From assembly GCA_031179305.1 (NCBI GenBank), contig JAPSHX010000006.1, positions 1-36,913 on the forward strand: a DNA stretch of 36,913 nucleotides, given 5' to 3'. This document shows, in pieces, positions 17,958 to 25,866 of this stretch. The notes below the pieces were generated by a model that made no database searches, had not been told where the DNA came from, and worked only from the letters and a program-made list of their open reading frames with translations. The number at the start of each line of letters is the position of its first letter. Position 1 is the first letter of the stretch. This DNA comes from Paenarthrobacter sp. (lineage in GTDB: Bacteria > Actinomycetota > Actinomycetes > Actinomycetales > Micrococcaceae). A program made the position numbers and the translations under genes.

Positions 17958-18996
17958 GGGAGGGAACCTCCGAGGTGGCGTGCATGGCGATGATGTCCGA
18001 GAGCAGGGCGTAGGCCGTCTCGACGCGTCCGGCGCCGGGCCCGGAAACCGTCACGGGGCCCAGGAGATCGGTGCTGAACGAAACTGCGTTGGTGGCGCCG
18101 GAGATCCCAGCCAGTCCATGGGCCAAGGGCACCGCCACGGGCTTCACGCTGGCTGTTACCGCGCCGCCGGCAGATCTCTTCGCTGAGCCGATGAGCTTCC
18201 AGCGCAGGCCTTGGCGGGCTGCGTCTTCGACGTCGTCCCGGGTCAAGGAGGAGATGCCCTCACATGAGACGTCCTGCAAGGTGATGCCTGCCTCGAGCAG
18301 TTGATTGGCCAGGATTAGCACTTTGAGTCGAACGTCGTAGCCCTCAATGTCAGCGGCAGGGTTGGCTTCCGCGTACCCCAGATCCTGGGCTTCACGAATA
18401 GCGGCGTCCAGGTCAAGGCCGGACTCCATGCGCCCCAGTACGTAGTTGCTGGTGCCGTTCAGGATTCCTTCGAAGCCATCGATCTTGAGGCCGGCGAACA
18501 TCTTTTTGGCCAGGCGGATGACGGGGGTGCCGCTCATGACAGCGCCTTCAAATTCGAAGTGAACGCCATTGCTCTCGGCCAAACCGGCCAGTTCAGGACC
18601 CCGCAGGGCCACGGGTCCCTTGTTCGTGGTGCACACGCTCTTGCCCGATTCCAGGGCCCACCGGACGTGCGAGACGGCGGGTTCGCCGTCGTCGGGATTG
18701 GTGAAGGTTGCTTCGCAGACGATGTCTGCCGTGCAGGAACGGATCACAGCTTCGTTGTTGGTATCCAGGGAACCGCCATGCTCAGCAAACGTCTCGCCGG
18801 CGCCCAGGTTCAGCGCCATGTGAAGATCGATGCCTTCGGCCTCGACCAGGGAGCCGAGCCTGAGATCGGTGATGGCCACAACCCTGAGGCCGAACCCCAA
18901 CTCCGAACGGAGGGCATCTTCCCGTCTGGCGATGATTTCGGCGAGGGTCCGGTTGACGCCGCCAAAGCCGATCAGCGCGAGGTCGTAGGTTTTCAT
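17950..18996 (-). CDS. Homoserine dehydrogenase, short form without ACT domain
   Basis: A 348-residue NAD(P)-dependent dehydrogenase. The Rossmann start is I-G10-F-G12-G-V-N. Further family marks are T-N125-K126-G, the N180-G-T-S-N-Y185 loop, and the catalytic set E210 (Y-A-E-A-N-P), D221 and K225 (E-G-Y-D-V-R-L-K), matching known homoserine dehydrogenases. The C-terminal ACT regulatory domain of the threonine-pathway enzyme is missing, as in catabolic or plant-exudate-using bacteria. No aspartokinase or threonine synthase gene adjoins it. The ATG at 18996 is chosen for its strong GAGGAG; the longer open frame to 19371 is not supported. It heads the operon with the aldehyde dehydrogenase and aspartase, so the proposed role is oxidising homoserine to aspartate semialdehyde. 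Confidence 0.87.
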   Translation of the reverse strand: MKTYDLALIGFGGVNRTLAEIIARREDALRSELGFGLRVVAITDLRLGSLVEAEGIDLHMALNLGAGETFAEHGGSLDTNNEAVIRSCTADIVCEATFTNPDDGEPAVSHVRWALESGKSVCTTNKGPVALRGPELAGLAESNGVHFEFEGAVMSGTPVIRLAKKMFAGLKIDGFEGILNGTSNYVLGRMESGLDLDAAIREAQDLGYAEANPAADIEGYDVRLKVLILANQLLEAGITLQDVSCEGISSLTRDDVEDAARQGLRWKLIGSAKRSAGGAVTASVKPVAVPLAHGLAGISGATNAVSFSTDLLGPVTVSGPGAGRVETAYALLSDIIAMHATSEVPSHA

Positions 18997-19280
18997 GGTG
19001 CTCCTCAGGTAGGTGGGGGGTGTTGGTTCAATCCTGTGGCCCCTCGGTGTCCGTGGGAGCATGCGGAAACGCCTCAAAGAGTGGCCATTCTGACCATTTG
19101 ACTGCCGTTTTGCCTCCCAAGCCGCCTCGACATGTGCGCTATACGCATTAACAAATGTTTTTAATGACCATCTTGCGAGGTTTTGTGTTACCTTCATCAC
19201 TACAGACGCCCTCCCCGGCACCCCAGCCCCGGACTTCACAAGGCGTACCGTTCGCATCTGCCACAAACCGGAGACACCAC
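18997..19280. promoter_or_regulatory. Divergent intergenic region with an AT-rich palindrome, probable control region of the homoserine operon and permease
   Basis: These 284 bases separate the homoserine-dehydrogenase operon from the permease and hold no convincing gene. Near 19147-19165 lies an AT-rich patch unlike its GC-rich surroundings, containing ATTAA...TTAAT with an inner AACA-AA-TGTT. Such a site is plausible for an Lrp- or IclR-type regulator, both encoded in the cluster. No good -35/-10 pair was found by eye on either strand. Confidence 0.4.
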
Positions 19281-20723
19281 ATGGGATCTTCAGCACCCTT
19301 GCAACTGGACCATCAACCCCAGGCCGCCCCTGCTCCTGCCGAAACCGGACTGCGTCGGTCAATGGGTCCACGGCACCTCATCATGATCGCGATGGGAGGT
19401 GTCATTGGATCCGGGTTGTTCCTGAGCTCTGGCTACACGATCTCCCAAGCCGGCCCGCTCGGGGCTGTGATCGCCTATCTTGTGGGAGCCTTCGTGGTCT
19501 ACCTCGTCATGGCATGCCTTGGCGAGCTGGCCATCGCCTATCCCGTTTCAGGTGCCTTCCACATTTACGCGTCCCGATCCATCGGTCCAGCCACGGGCTT
19601 CGCCACAGCCTGGCTGTACTGGCTGTGCTGGGCAGTTGCTATCGGCTCGGAATTCACGGCATCGGGTCTCCTCATGCAGCGCTGGTTCCCTGACGTTGAG
19701 GTATGGGTGTGGTGCCTCGTGTTCGCCGCCATCCTGTTCGGATTCAATGCCGTATCTTCCAAGTTCTTCGGGGAATCAGAGTTCTGGTTCTCCATCATCA
19801 AGGTGGGCGCGATCATTGCCCTGATCGTGCTGGGTGGCGCAGCCCTCTTTGGATTCCACCCACTCTCGGAGTCCGGCAACCATCCGTTCCTCTTTGAGAA
19901 CTTCAACACCTCCGGTGGACTGTTCCCCAATGGCTTCACCGGAGTCCTGGTGACGGCTTTGGCGGTCTTCTACGCGTTCTCCGGATCGGAGCTCATTGGC
20001 GTGGCCGCGGGGGAGACCACTGATCCTGCACGGAACATTCCCAAGGCCATGCGCAGCACCGTCATCCGGCTGCTGATCTTCTTTGTTGGCGCCATCGCAG
20101 TGATTGCAGCAACCGTCCCGTATGACCAGGTGGGGCTTGACGAGAGTCCCTTCGTGACCGTGTTCTCCTCCGTCGGAATTCCCTACGCCGCTGACATCAT
20201 GAACTTCGTCATCATCACGGCGCTGCTGTCGGCCGGGAACAGCGGACTGTTCTCCTGCGCCCGTATGCTCTACTCCCTGGCTGATGAGGGACACGCACCG
20301 AAGGCATTGAAGAGGCTCACCCGGCGGGGTATACCGCTCATAGCCCTTTCGGTCAGCATGGTTGGCGGCATTGCATCGCTGATCAGCAGCGTGGTTGCAC
20401 CGGAAACGGTGTACCTGGCCTTGGTTTCCGTGGCCGGCTTCGCAGTTGTTGGCGTGTGGATGTCCATCACCGCCTCCCACTTCTTCCACCGCAGGGCCTT
20501 CGTGCGGAACGGCGGGCGGGTGAAGGACCTTGCCTACAAGGCGCCACTCTTCCCGCTGGTTCCGATTCTGGCCTTCACTCTCTGCTTGATTTCATTGGTG
20601 GGCATTGCGTTTGACCCACATCAGATCGCCGCGCTGTACTTCGGCGTTCCCTTTGTTGGGGCCTGCTATGCCTACTTCTACTTCAGGTACCGGCGTCCGG
20701 CACAGTCCAAACGGACGTCCTGA
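19281..20723 (+). CDS. Amino-acid permease, APC superfamily
   Basis: A 480-residue transporter with about 12 hydrophobic segments. The first carries the family mark [10 protein letters not shown], and later G-E-L and [13 protein letters not shown] are typical of the AAT/GABA-permease branch. It should import an amino acid with protons. The ATG at 19281 is supported by a GGAG seven bases upstream; the open frame continues to 19155 but with unlikely residues. Its position, divergent from a homoserine dehydrogenase and ahead of a racemase, suggests homoserine or a related four-carbon amino acid as cargo, but the sequence alone does not fix it. Confidence 0.9.
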   Translation: MGSSAPLQLDHQPQAAPAPAETGLRRSMGPRHLIMIAMGGVIGSGLFLSSGYTISQAGPLGAVIAYLVGAFVVYLVMACLGELAIAYPVSGAFHIYASRSIGPATGFATAWLYWLCWAVAIGSEFTASGLLMQRWFPDVEVWVWCLVFAAILFGFNAVSSKFFGESEFWFSIIKVGAIIALIVLGGAALFGFHPLSESGNHPFLFENFNTSGGLFPNGFTGVLVTALAVFYAFSGSELIGVAAGETTDPARNIPKAMRSTVIRLLIFFVGAIAVIAATVPYDQVGLDESPFVTVFSSVGIPYAADIMNFVIITALLSAGNSGLFSCARMLYSLADEGHAPKALKRLTRRGIPLIALSVSMVGGIASLISSVVAPETVYLALVSVAGFAVVGVWMSITASHFFHRRAFVRNGGRVKDLAYKAPLFPLVPILAFTLCLISLVGIAFDPHQIAALYFGVPFVGACYAYFYFRYRRPAQSKRTS

Positions 20724-20738
20724 ACATCCATTCACTGA

Positions 20739-20773
20739 GCCATGCGGCCGGGTCCTGAGCCCGGCCGCATGGC
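20739..20773 (+). terminator. 14-bp perfect hairpin between permease and racemase
   Basis: Arms 20739-20752 and 20760-20773 are perfectly complementary (gccatgcggccggg) with a 7-base loop. There is no T-run behind it; the racemase ribosome binding site (AGGGGA) begins only about 10 bases after the arm. It may be a weak terminator, or an RNA processing and stability element separating expression of two genes in one transcript. Confidence 0.6.
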
Positions 20774-20788
20774 GCTGATCCAGGGGAA

Positions 20789-21946
20789 ATGATGACGCAG
20801 GTTGTGAACCACCGGCTGGGGATCGAGAACCTTTCCAGTTGGCTCGAAATTGACGGCAACGCGTTCGAATCCAATGTCCGGACCATGCTGGCCATGCTGC
20901 AGGAGCGCGCCATGCTGTGCGCCGTGATCAAGTCTGATGCCTACGGCCACGGGGCGGATCTCTTGATCCCGTCCTTGGTGCGCCTGGGAGTGCCCTACAT
21001 CGGAGTGGGCTCCAACTCAGAAGCAGAGACGGCTCGATTCCATGGCTATACCGGCCGGCTGCTGCGGGTCCGCGCCGCTGCGCCCCAGGAAATAGCGGCA
21101 GCGGTGGCCCATGATGTGGAAGAACTCGTGGCTGATCCGCAGAGCGCCTGGGAACTGAGCCGGATCGCCGGTGAGGCTGGACGAAAGATCCGGATCCACC
21201 TGGACATCAACTCCTCCGGAATAAGCAGGCACAGCCTTGACGTATCGTCGCCGCTGGGCCGGGCCAGTGCGGTAGGAGTGGTGAGCCACCCGCAGCTGGA
21301 ACTCGCCGGCATCATGACGCACTTTCCCCTGGATGACGTTGGGCATATCGAGCAAGGTCTGGTGCGTTTCAAAGCTGAAGCCATGTCCATCTTGCGGTCG
21401 GCCAACGTGCCGCGGAGGCAGGTTCTTCTTCATGCAGCGAATTCGTTTGCCACGCTGAATGCTCCGGCAACCTGGCTGGATATGGTGCGGACTGGCGCCG
21501 TGCTGTACGGCGATTCGGATCCCAGTCACCCGGGATTCCGGCGCTGCCTGGCGTTTAAAGCCCGGATCGGCTCCGTGAACAACTACCCGGCGGGAAGCAA
21601 AGTGGGTTACGGGCACACCCATACGCTGCGGGCGGATTCAAAGCTTGCCACGGTGACGGTGGGATATGGGGACGGGTATCGGCGTGCACTGGGGCGGGGC
21701 GGAACTGTCTTGGTCCGGGGCCATCGGGTGCCGGTTGTTGATGCGATCTCCATGAACTCCATGGTGGTAGACGTATCGGCCATCCCTGACGTGCGGCCAG
21801 GTGATGAGGTGGTGCTGTTTGGCTCTCAGGATGGCGCGGAAATCACGGCCGGGGAACTGGAGTCTGCCAATCGCGGGATACTCGCAGATCTATACACAGT
21901 GTGGGCAAAGGACTCCCGGATCCTTGCCGGTGACACTGCCATGTGA
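20789..21946 (+). CDS. PLP-dependent amino-acid racemase, alanine-racemase fold, possibly broad-specificity
   Basis: A 385-residue fold-type III PLP enzyme. The PLP lysine is K48 in V-I-K-S-D-A-Y-G-H-G, and the second catalytic residue is Tyr274 in V-G-Y-G-H-T. Two places differ from ordinary alanine racemase: N141-S-S-G-I-S-R147 replaces the D-T-G-M-x-R pattern, and S-M322-N323 replaces C-M-D. I recall both as marks of broad-spectrum racemases. No signal peptide is visible, unlike the periplasmic broad-spectrum enzymes. In this cluster it could turn D-homoserine or another D-amino acid into the L form. Starts at 20789 and 20792 (ATGATG) cannot be told apart; the second sits better behind AGGGGA. 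Confidence 0.85.
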   Translation: MMTQVVNHRLGIENLSSWLEIDGNAFESNVRTMLAMLQERAMLCAVIKSDAYGHGADLLIPSLVRLGVPYIGVGSNSEAETARFHGYTGRLLRVRAAAPQEIAAAVAHDVEELVADPQSAWELSRIAGEAGRKIRIHLDINSSGISRHSLDVSSPLGRASAVGVVSHPQLELAGIMTHFPLDDVGHIEQGLVRFKAEAMSILRSANVPRRQVLLHAANSFATLNAPATWLDMVRTGAVLYGDSDPSHPGFRRCLAFKARIGSVNNYPAGSKVGYGHTHTLRADSKLATVTVGYGDGYRRALGRGGTVLVRGHRVPVVDAISMNSMVVDVSAIPDVRPGDEVVLFGSQDGAEITAGELESANRGILADLYTVWAKDSRILAGDTAM

Positions 21947-21981
21947 GAATGGCGTGAGCGCTTGGTGGAAGGAGCGGATTC

Positions 21982-22752
21982 GTGGAGGTGTCACCGGAGG
22001 CGTCGTCGTTGGCCCAGGGCCTTCGCCTGGTTCGCTTAATAACGGACCGCGAAAAGCAGGGTCGCCAGCTTCTAGGTGTCTCGCAACTGGCCGCTGAATT
22101 GGATATGGAACAAAGCCGGGTCTCCCGCCTGGCTCAGGAGCTATGCGACCTTGGGCTGTTGGAACGGGTGGACCGGGGTCCATTCCGCGCGGGTCCAGGA
22201 TTCTTTGGCCTGGCAGCTTCCCTCAACGTTGGCTGGGTTCAGGAGGCGCGGGCAGAGCTGGAGGAGTTGGTGTCCACCTTTGGCCTGAGATCGCGGCTTT
22301 CAGTGCGCGACGGCGTCAAGGTGCTCCTTTTGCGTTCATCCACTAACAACTCTGTCCTGGGTGGCTTCGCCAAGCCGGGTATGGTGACGCCGGTCTGGTG
22401 TACTGGCGCGGGCAGGGCTTTGTTGTGGGACCATACGCAGGGTGAGCTGGAATCCCTTCTCCGCGACGTGAATTTCATCGGTGTGGGTGGCCCTGCTGCG
22501 GCGCATTCCGTGCTGGAAGTCCGTGACCTGATGGAACGCGACAAGCCCAGGGGTTTTGTTGTTGCGGCCGAGGAATTCGAGCATGACGTGTGGGAATTGG
22601 CTGTCCCCGTGCGGTCCGCCGGGGGGAGCATTCTCGCGGCACTCAGCATTCTGGGCAACCGATCCAGCATTGAGAAGGCAGCGCCGGAGATCGCCGGGGT
22701 GCTCCATGCAATTTCCCGGAGGCTCGGCGCCCCGGGTACCATGCCGGCCTAG
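21982..22752 (+). CDS. IclR-family transcriptional regulator
   Basis: A 256-residue regulator with a winged helix-turn-helix (about 8-70; L-A-A-E-L then S-R-V-S-R-L) and a GAF-like effector domain ending about 245. The GTG start at 21982 lies behind AAGGAG at about 8 bases. It follows the racemase by 35 bases on the same strand, so permease, racemase and this regulator may be one transcript, though the hairpin before the racemase could divide it. The last four bases overlap the convergent IclR gene. Effector unknown; an amino acid from the same pathway is plausible. Confidence 0.9.
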   Translation: MEVSPEASSLAQGLRLVRLITDREKQGRQLLGVSQLAAELDMEQSRVSRLAQELCDLGLLERVDRGPFRAGPGFFGLAASLNVGWVQEARAELEELVSTFGLRSRLSVRDGVKVLLLRSSTNNSVLGGFAKPGMVTPVWCTGAGRALLWDHTQGELESLLRDVNFIGVGGPAAAHSVLEVRDLMERDKPRGFVVAAEEFEHDVWELAVPVRSAGGSILAALSILGNRSSIEKAAPEIAGVLHAISRRLGAPGTMPA

Positions 22753-23522
22753 AGCGGCAGCGTGGTGCGGCCGCCCACCATGGCTTCCAGCCACTCGCAC
22801 CATGACCGGAGTGCGATGGCGTAGCTTTCGCGTTGTGGCTCTAACCGCGTTTTGGGGCCAACGATCTGCAGCGCAGCAGCGATCTCTCCCTTGAAGTCCC
22901 GGACGGGCGCGGCCAGTGAATAGAGTCCTGGCTCGGCTTCTTCATCAACAATGGAGTATCCACGTGCCCGGGCTTGGTTGAGCCGTTCCAGGAAGTCCTC
23001 AACGGACGATGGCGTGTTGGGCCCGTGCTTGACGAACTCCACGGTCCTCAAGAGCTTCCGGATTTCCTCATCCGGGGCATCCCAAAGGAGCGCTTGGCCG
23101 GCATCACTGCAATAGGCAGGATAGGGCCGGCCCAGCCATGAACCCACCAGGTTGGCGCTGGCCGGTACTTGTTCGCCAATGGTGACCGTACTGTTTCCAC
23201 TCAGCACACCCAGGAAGCATGCTTCGTTGGTTTCCGCTGCCAAGCCCTCCAGCGCTGTGAGCCCGTCGGTCTTCAGGCGTTGCTCCGTGACCAACTGGGC
23301 ATCCGTCAGGATGGACCAGTCCAGGCTGTATTCCCTGTTGTCGGTGCGGGCAAGGAAGCCTTCCTGCAGGGCGCCTTTGAGGCTTCGCGACACCTGGCTG
23401 CGGTCCTTCTCCAGGTGGGCCGCGACGTCGGCTACAGTACCGCCGTCGTGCCCTTCTGCGTGGCGCGCCCCCACGGCGAGGATAGCCATCATCCCGCGGC
23501 CCATGCTGGAGGTCTTTGACAT
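22749..23522 (-). CDS. Second IclR-family transcriptional regulator
   Basis: A 257-residue protein with an N-terminal winged helix-turn-helix (about 8-65; V-A-D-V-A-A-H-L and S-Q-V-S-R-S-L) and an IclR effector domain (about 80-250). Both IclR proteins share G-x-x-x-P-x-x-x-x-x-A-G-x-A-L-L-W-D; they are likely paralogues but clearly diverged. It starts 26 bases after the cyclase stop and would be the third gene of a minus-strand unit (149-residue protein, cyclase, this regulator). Control of that unit is the natural guess. It ends convergently with the other IclR gene, overlapping it by four bases. Confidence 0.9.
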   Translation of the reverse strand: MSKTSSMGRGMMAILAVGARHAEGHDGGTVADVAAHLEKDRSQVSRSLKGALQEGFLARTDNREYSLDWSILTDAQLVTEQRLKTDGLTALEGLAAETNEACFLGVLSGNSTVTIGEQVPASANLVGSWLGRPYPAYCSDAGQALLWDAPDEEIRKLLRTVEFVKHGPNTPSSVEDFLERLNQARARGYSIVDEEAEPGLYSLAAPVRDFKGEIAAALQIVGPKTRLEPQRESYAIALRSWCEWLEAMVGGRTTLPL

Positions 23523-23547
23523 GGAACGATTCTAGCGACACGCAGCC

Positions 23548-24288
23548 CTAGTGAATGGCGAAAACCCTGGCTGGGAAGCCGCTGCCTCCCAGGGGTTTGG
23601 CCCAGGTGGCCACCAAAACGCCACCGGCTTCGGGCAGATCATCCAGATGTGCCAGGAGCTCAATCTGCCATTTGTCCTGTGCAAGGACGTAGGTCTCCAG
23701 GCTGAAGTCCTGCCGGGAGGTGGCCATGCCAGGGTCCGTATCGGTCTGTTCGTGACCCACCGCCGCCACAGCCCGCTGTTCGATCAGGTATTCAAGGACT
23801 TCCTGCGACCAGCCGGGAGTATGGCTCGTTCCGGATTCGTCCTTGTTGGCCATGGCCACGGAGTCGGGCCATCGGTGACTCCACCCTGTACGGAGGGCCA
23901 CGAATGAACCATTGGGGATGGTGCCGTTTCGCGCCTCCCAGGCCTTAACGTCGCCCAGTGTGGGGGTGGCGTCATTGTCCGTGTGCACGCGGTTGCTGAT
24001 ATCCAGGACAACAAGGGGAAGCACCATCTCGTCCACGGGTATCTGGTCCAGCGTCCGTCCGCCGCGCACAAAATGCGACGGCGGGTCCACGTGGGTACCC
24101 CACTGGCCCACTATCGAATAGCGGTGGGCAGTGAAGCCGTCGCCTTTCTCCATATCGAAGAGGGCTTCGCGGGATTCGTCCGGAAAGGCGGCAAACCGGG
24201 GCTGGCCGGGGTGGAAGGCGTGGGTGAGGTCCGTGAAGGTTCTGTCGCGGAGCAGGGGAGCGAGCTCCTGCCAAAGTCCTGTGGTCAT
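23548..24288 (-). CDS. Cyclase-family (kynurenine-formamidase-like) metal hydrolase
   Basis: A 246-residue protein of the cyclase/KynB family. It carries the metal-binding motif G-T-H66-V-D68-P-P70-S-H72-F, with H-E-Q and E-T-Y later. Family members hydrolyse N-formylkynurenine, isatin or related amides, and some act on polyketides. The start overlaps the preceding gene's stop by four bases (ATGA), so the two are translationally coupled. No kynurenine gene is visible nearby, so a tryptophan role is not supported; an amide or lactone substrate in the adjacent unknown pathway is possible. Confidence 0.88.
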   Translation of the reverse strand: MTTGLWQELAPLLRDRTFTDLTHAFHPGQPRFAAFPDESREALFDMEKGDGFTAHRYSIVGQWGTHVDPPSHFVRGGRTLDQIPVDEMVLPLVVLDISNRVHTDNDATPTLGDVKAWEARNGTIPNGSFVALRTGWSHRWPDSVAMANKDESGTSHTPGWSQEVLEYLIEQRAVAAVGHEQTDTDPGMATSRQDFSLETYVLAQDKWQIELLAHLDDLPEAGGVLVATWAKPLGGSGFPARVFAIH

Positions 24289-24734
24289 GAGGCCACCCGG
24301 CTTTCGGCAACCGGGGTCAGGACGCTGCTGGAGACGTTCAGGGGCCCGGACACTTCAATAACGGGGACCTCCCAGGGGTGGATGTCTACGATCCTCTGGA
24401 CCAGTTGCTGGACCGCCTCGTCATCCAGTGAGTCGTCAAAATAGGAGGTGAAAACGAAGGTCGGCGAGATGGTTCGCTGGCCTACACGGCCCAGTGTGGG
24501 GTTTGCGCCCTCGGCAACGGTGAAGCCCTCGTAACCCGCGGAGGACTCGAAGACGTGGTGGTAGTTGCCGAAACCGCCCAGCTCGGGGCTCTCGGTCAGT
24601 GCCTGCAGCAGGGACGAGATGCCGGCGTCCGCTTCGAGCGCGGCGAGGTCACCGCCAGCAAGTTGCGTCATGGTTTCTACCGGGATTGGCCAGTGGATGC
24701 GGAGCTTCCGCACTGGCTTCAAGTGAATCTTCAT
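24285..24734 (-). CDS. Hypothetical protein, possible small alpha-beta domain
   Basis: A 149-residue protein I do not recognise. It has no signal peptide or membrane segment. The most regular stretch is near the C-terminus: a helix-like run (D-D-E-A-V-Q-Q-L-V-Q-R-I-V) then H-P-W-E-V-P-V-I-E-V. The latter resembles the H-P-Y-E-x-P-x-x-x-V turn of CutA/NIF3-like ferredoxin-fold domains, which are often small-molecule-binding dimers. The ATG at 24734 is set by GGAAGG; the longer open frame is rejected. It is first in the unit with the cyclase (4-base overlap) and the second IclR regulator. It may be an accessory or binding partner of the cyclase, but this rests on gene order alone. Confidence 0.75.
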   Translation of the reverse strand: MKIHLKPVRKLRIHWPIPVETMTQLAGGDLAALEADAGISSLLQALTESPELGGFGNYHHVFESSAGYEGFTVAEGANPTLGRVGQRTISPTFVFTSYFDDSLDDEAVQQLVQRIVDIHPWEVPVIEVSGPLNVSSSVLTPVAESRVAS

Positions 24735-24763
24735 GGGTGGAACCTTCCGTGGATGTGCGTTCT

Positions 24764-24788
24764 GTGAGCTATCGTGACACAACGTGAC
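24764..24788. promoter_or_regulatory. Three GTGA repeats at exact 10-base spacing, candidate operator
   Basis: GTGAG, GTGAC and GTGAC begin at 24764, 24774 and 24784, one helical turn apart, in the 179-base divergent region between the cyclase unit and the Tat lipoprotein. Just beyond is AAGCA (24798-24802) with TGCTT (24811-24815) in inverted order. The setting suits a regulator such as the IclR protein of the unit. This is inference from position and symmetry. Confidence 0.45.
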
Positions 24789-24792
24789 GAGC

Positions 24793-24820
24793 ATTACAAG
24801 CATATGAAATTGCTTATACT
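24793..24820 (+). promoter_or_regulatory. Possible sigma-70-type promoter for the Tat lipoprotein gene
   Basis: A good -10 box TATACT (24815-24820) is preceded by ATTACA (24793-24798), a 4/6 match to the -35 consensus, with a 16-base spacer. Transcription would start about 90 bases before the ATG at 24914. It overlaps the inverted AAGCA/TGCTT pair, which would suit repression. Confidence 0.4.
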
Positions 24821-24913
24821 GCACGGTGAGGGTTGTTGGACTCTGGTTGTGATCACAGCCCCGGCACACCTGCCCCATGTACAAGGCATAGGCAGCACGC
24901 GTTTCATGGATGC

Positions 24914-25828
24914 ATGACCTCACCTCACCAGTCCCCGGATAGCGCAGACCAGGGCCAGCCACACCCCAACCACGATCGCGGCCTCGAGTTCGATCTCTCT
25001 ACGCTCTTGAACCGGCGACGCACCCTGGGTGTTCTCTTCAGCGCAGGAACGGCGGCCGCCCTGGCCGCCTGCATCCCCGGGTCGGGAGGCGCCAGCGGCA
25101 GCAGCGCACCGACGTCGGGTGCTGCCAGCGCCACGGGAAGTACGACGGCGGCCGCGTCGCCGTCCGCTTCAAGTACCGTTACCCGTGCGTTCGCGGAGTG
25201 CGGAGTTGAGATCCCGGAGGAAACGCTGGGCCCATACCCCGGCGATGGATCGAACGGCCCCAACGTCCTTGAAGATTCGGGGGTTGTCCGGCGGGACATC
25301 CGATCCAGCTTCGGGACATCCACCACCACAGCGGAGGGCGTGCCCCTGACGGTTACCCTGACACTCCTGGACAACGCGAACGGCTGCTCGCCGCTGGCCG
25401 GCGCCGCAGTGTATGCGTGGCACTGCGATCAAAACGGCAAGTACTCGCTCTACGATTCCGGCGTGGAGGAAGAGAACTACCTCCGGGGTGTTCAGGAAGC
25501 CGATGCCAACGGCCAGCTCACCTTCAGCACCATCTATCCCGGAGCGTACAACGGCCGCTGGCCACATATTCACTTTGAGGTATTTGAATCCATGAGCAAC
25601 ACCAGCGGAGCCGGACAGGTGTTGGCAGTCTCGCAGATCGCCCTGACGGAGAAGGCCTGCAAGGAGGTCTATGCCTCTGAAGGCTACGAGACGAGTGCGC
25701 GGAACTTCCCCAATACCACTCTGGCCTCGGACAACGTGTTTGGTGACGATGGGGGTATATACCAATTGGCGACTATATCCGGCTCGGTTGCCGGGGGCTA
25801 TACGGCGGCCCTGAACGTCACCGTCTAG
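24914..25828 (+). CDS. Tat-exported lipoprotein with intradiol dioxygenase fold
   Basis: A 304-residue protein. The leader has R34-R-R36-T-L-G and a hydrophobic stretch ending in the lipobox A-A-C53, so export by Tat and lipid anchoring are likely. A low-complexity Ser/Ala/Thr linker (about 57-90) joins a domain of the protocatechuate-dioxygenase type. The four iron ligands expected of the family can be placed: Y177 (G-K-Y), Y212 (A-Y-N-G-R), H218 and H220 (P-H-I-H-F), so an active iron site is plausible. Ordinary ring-cleavage dioxygenases are cytosolic, so an exported, anchored one is distinctive. Substrate is unknown; an aromatic diol outside the membrane is possible. Starts upstream in the frame (24833) add a poor leader and are rejected. 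Confidence 0.87.
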   Translation: MTSPHQSPDSADQGQPHPNHDRGLEFDLSTLLNRRRTLGVLFSAGTAAALAACIPGSGGASGSSAPTSGAASATGSTTAAASPSASSTVTRAFAECGVEIPEETLGPYPGDGSNGPNVLEDSGVVRRDIRSSFGTSTTTAEGVPLTVTLTLLDNANGCSPLAGAAVYAWHCDQNGKYSLYDSGVEEENYLRGVQEADANGQLTFSTIYPGAYNGRWPHIHFEVFESMSNTSGAGQVLAVSQIALTEKACKEVYASEGYETSARNFPNTTLASDNVFGDDGGIYQLATISGSVAGGYTAALNVTV

Positions 25829-25866
25829 ACACTCGATGGGCCGCGGGCGGGGCTAGACTCGGGGGC

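Noticed and set aside
18997..19371. Long N-terminal extension of homoserine dehydrogenase
   Set aside because: It crosses the divergent permease gene and adds no homologous residues; the ATG at 18996 has GAGGAG and the family start.
20739..20773. Riboswitch or attenuator in front of the racemase
   Set aside because: Only one simple hairpin is present, with no alternative pairing partner or leader peptide.
23548..24288. Cyclase as part of tryptophan-kynurenine catabolism
   Set aside because: No tryptophan dioxygenase or kynureninase gene is nearby; the family is broad.
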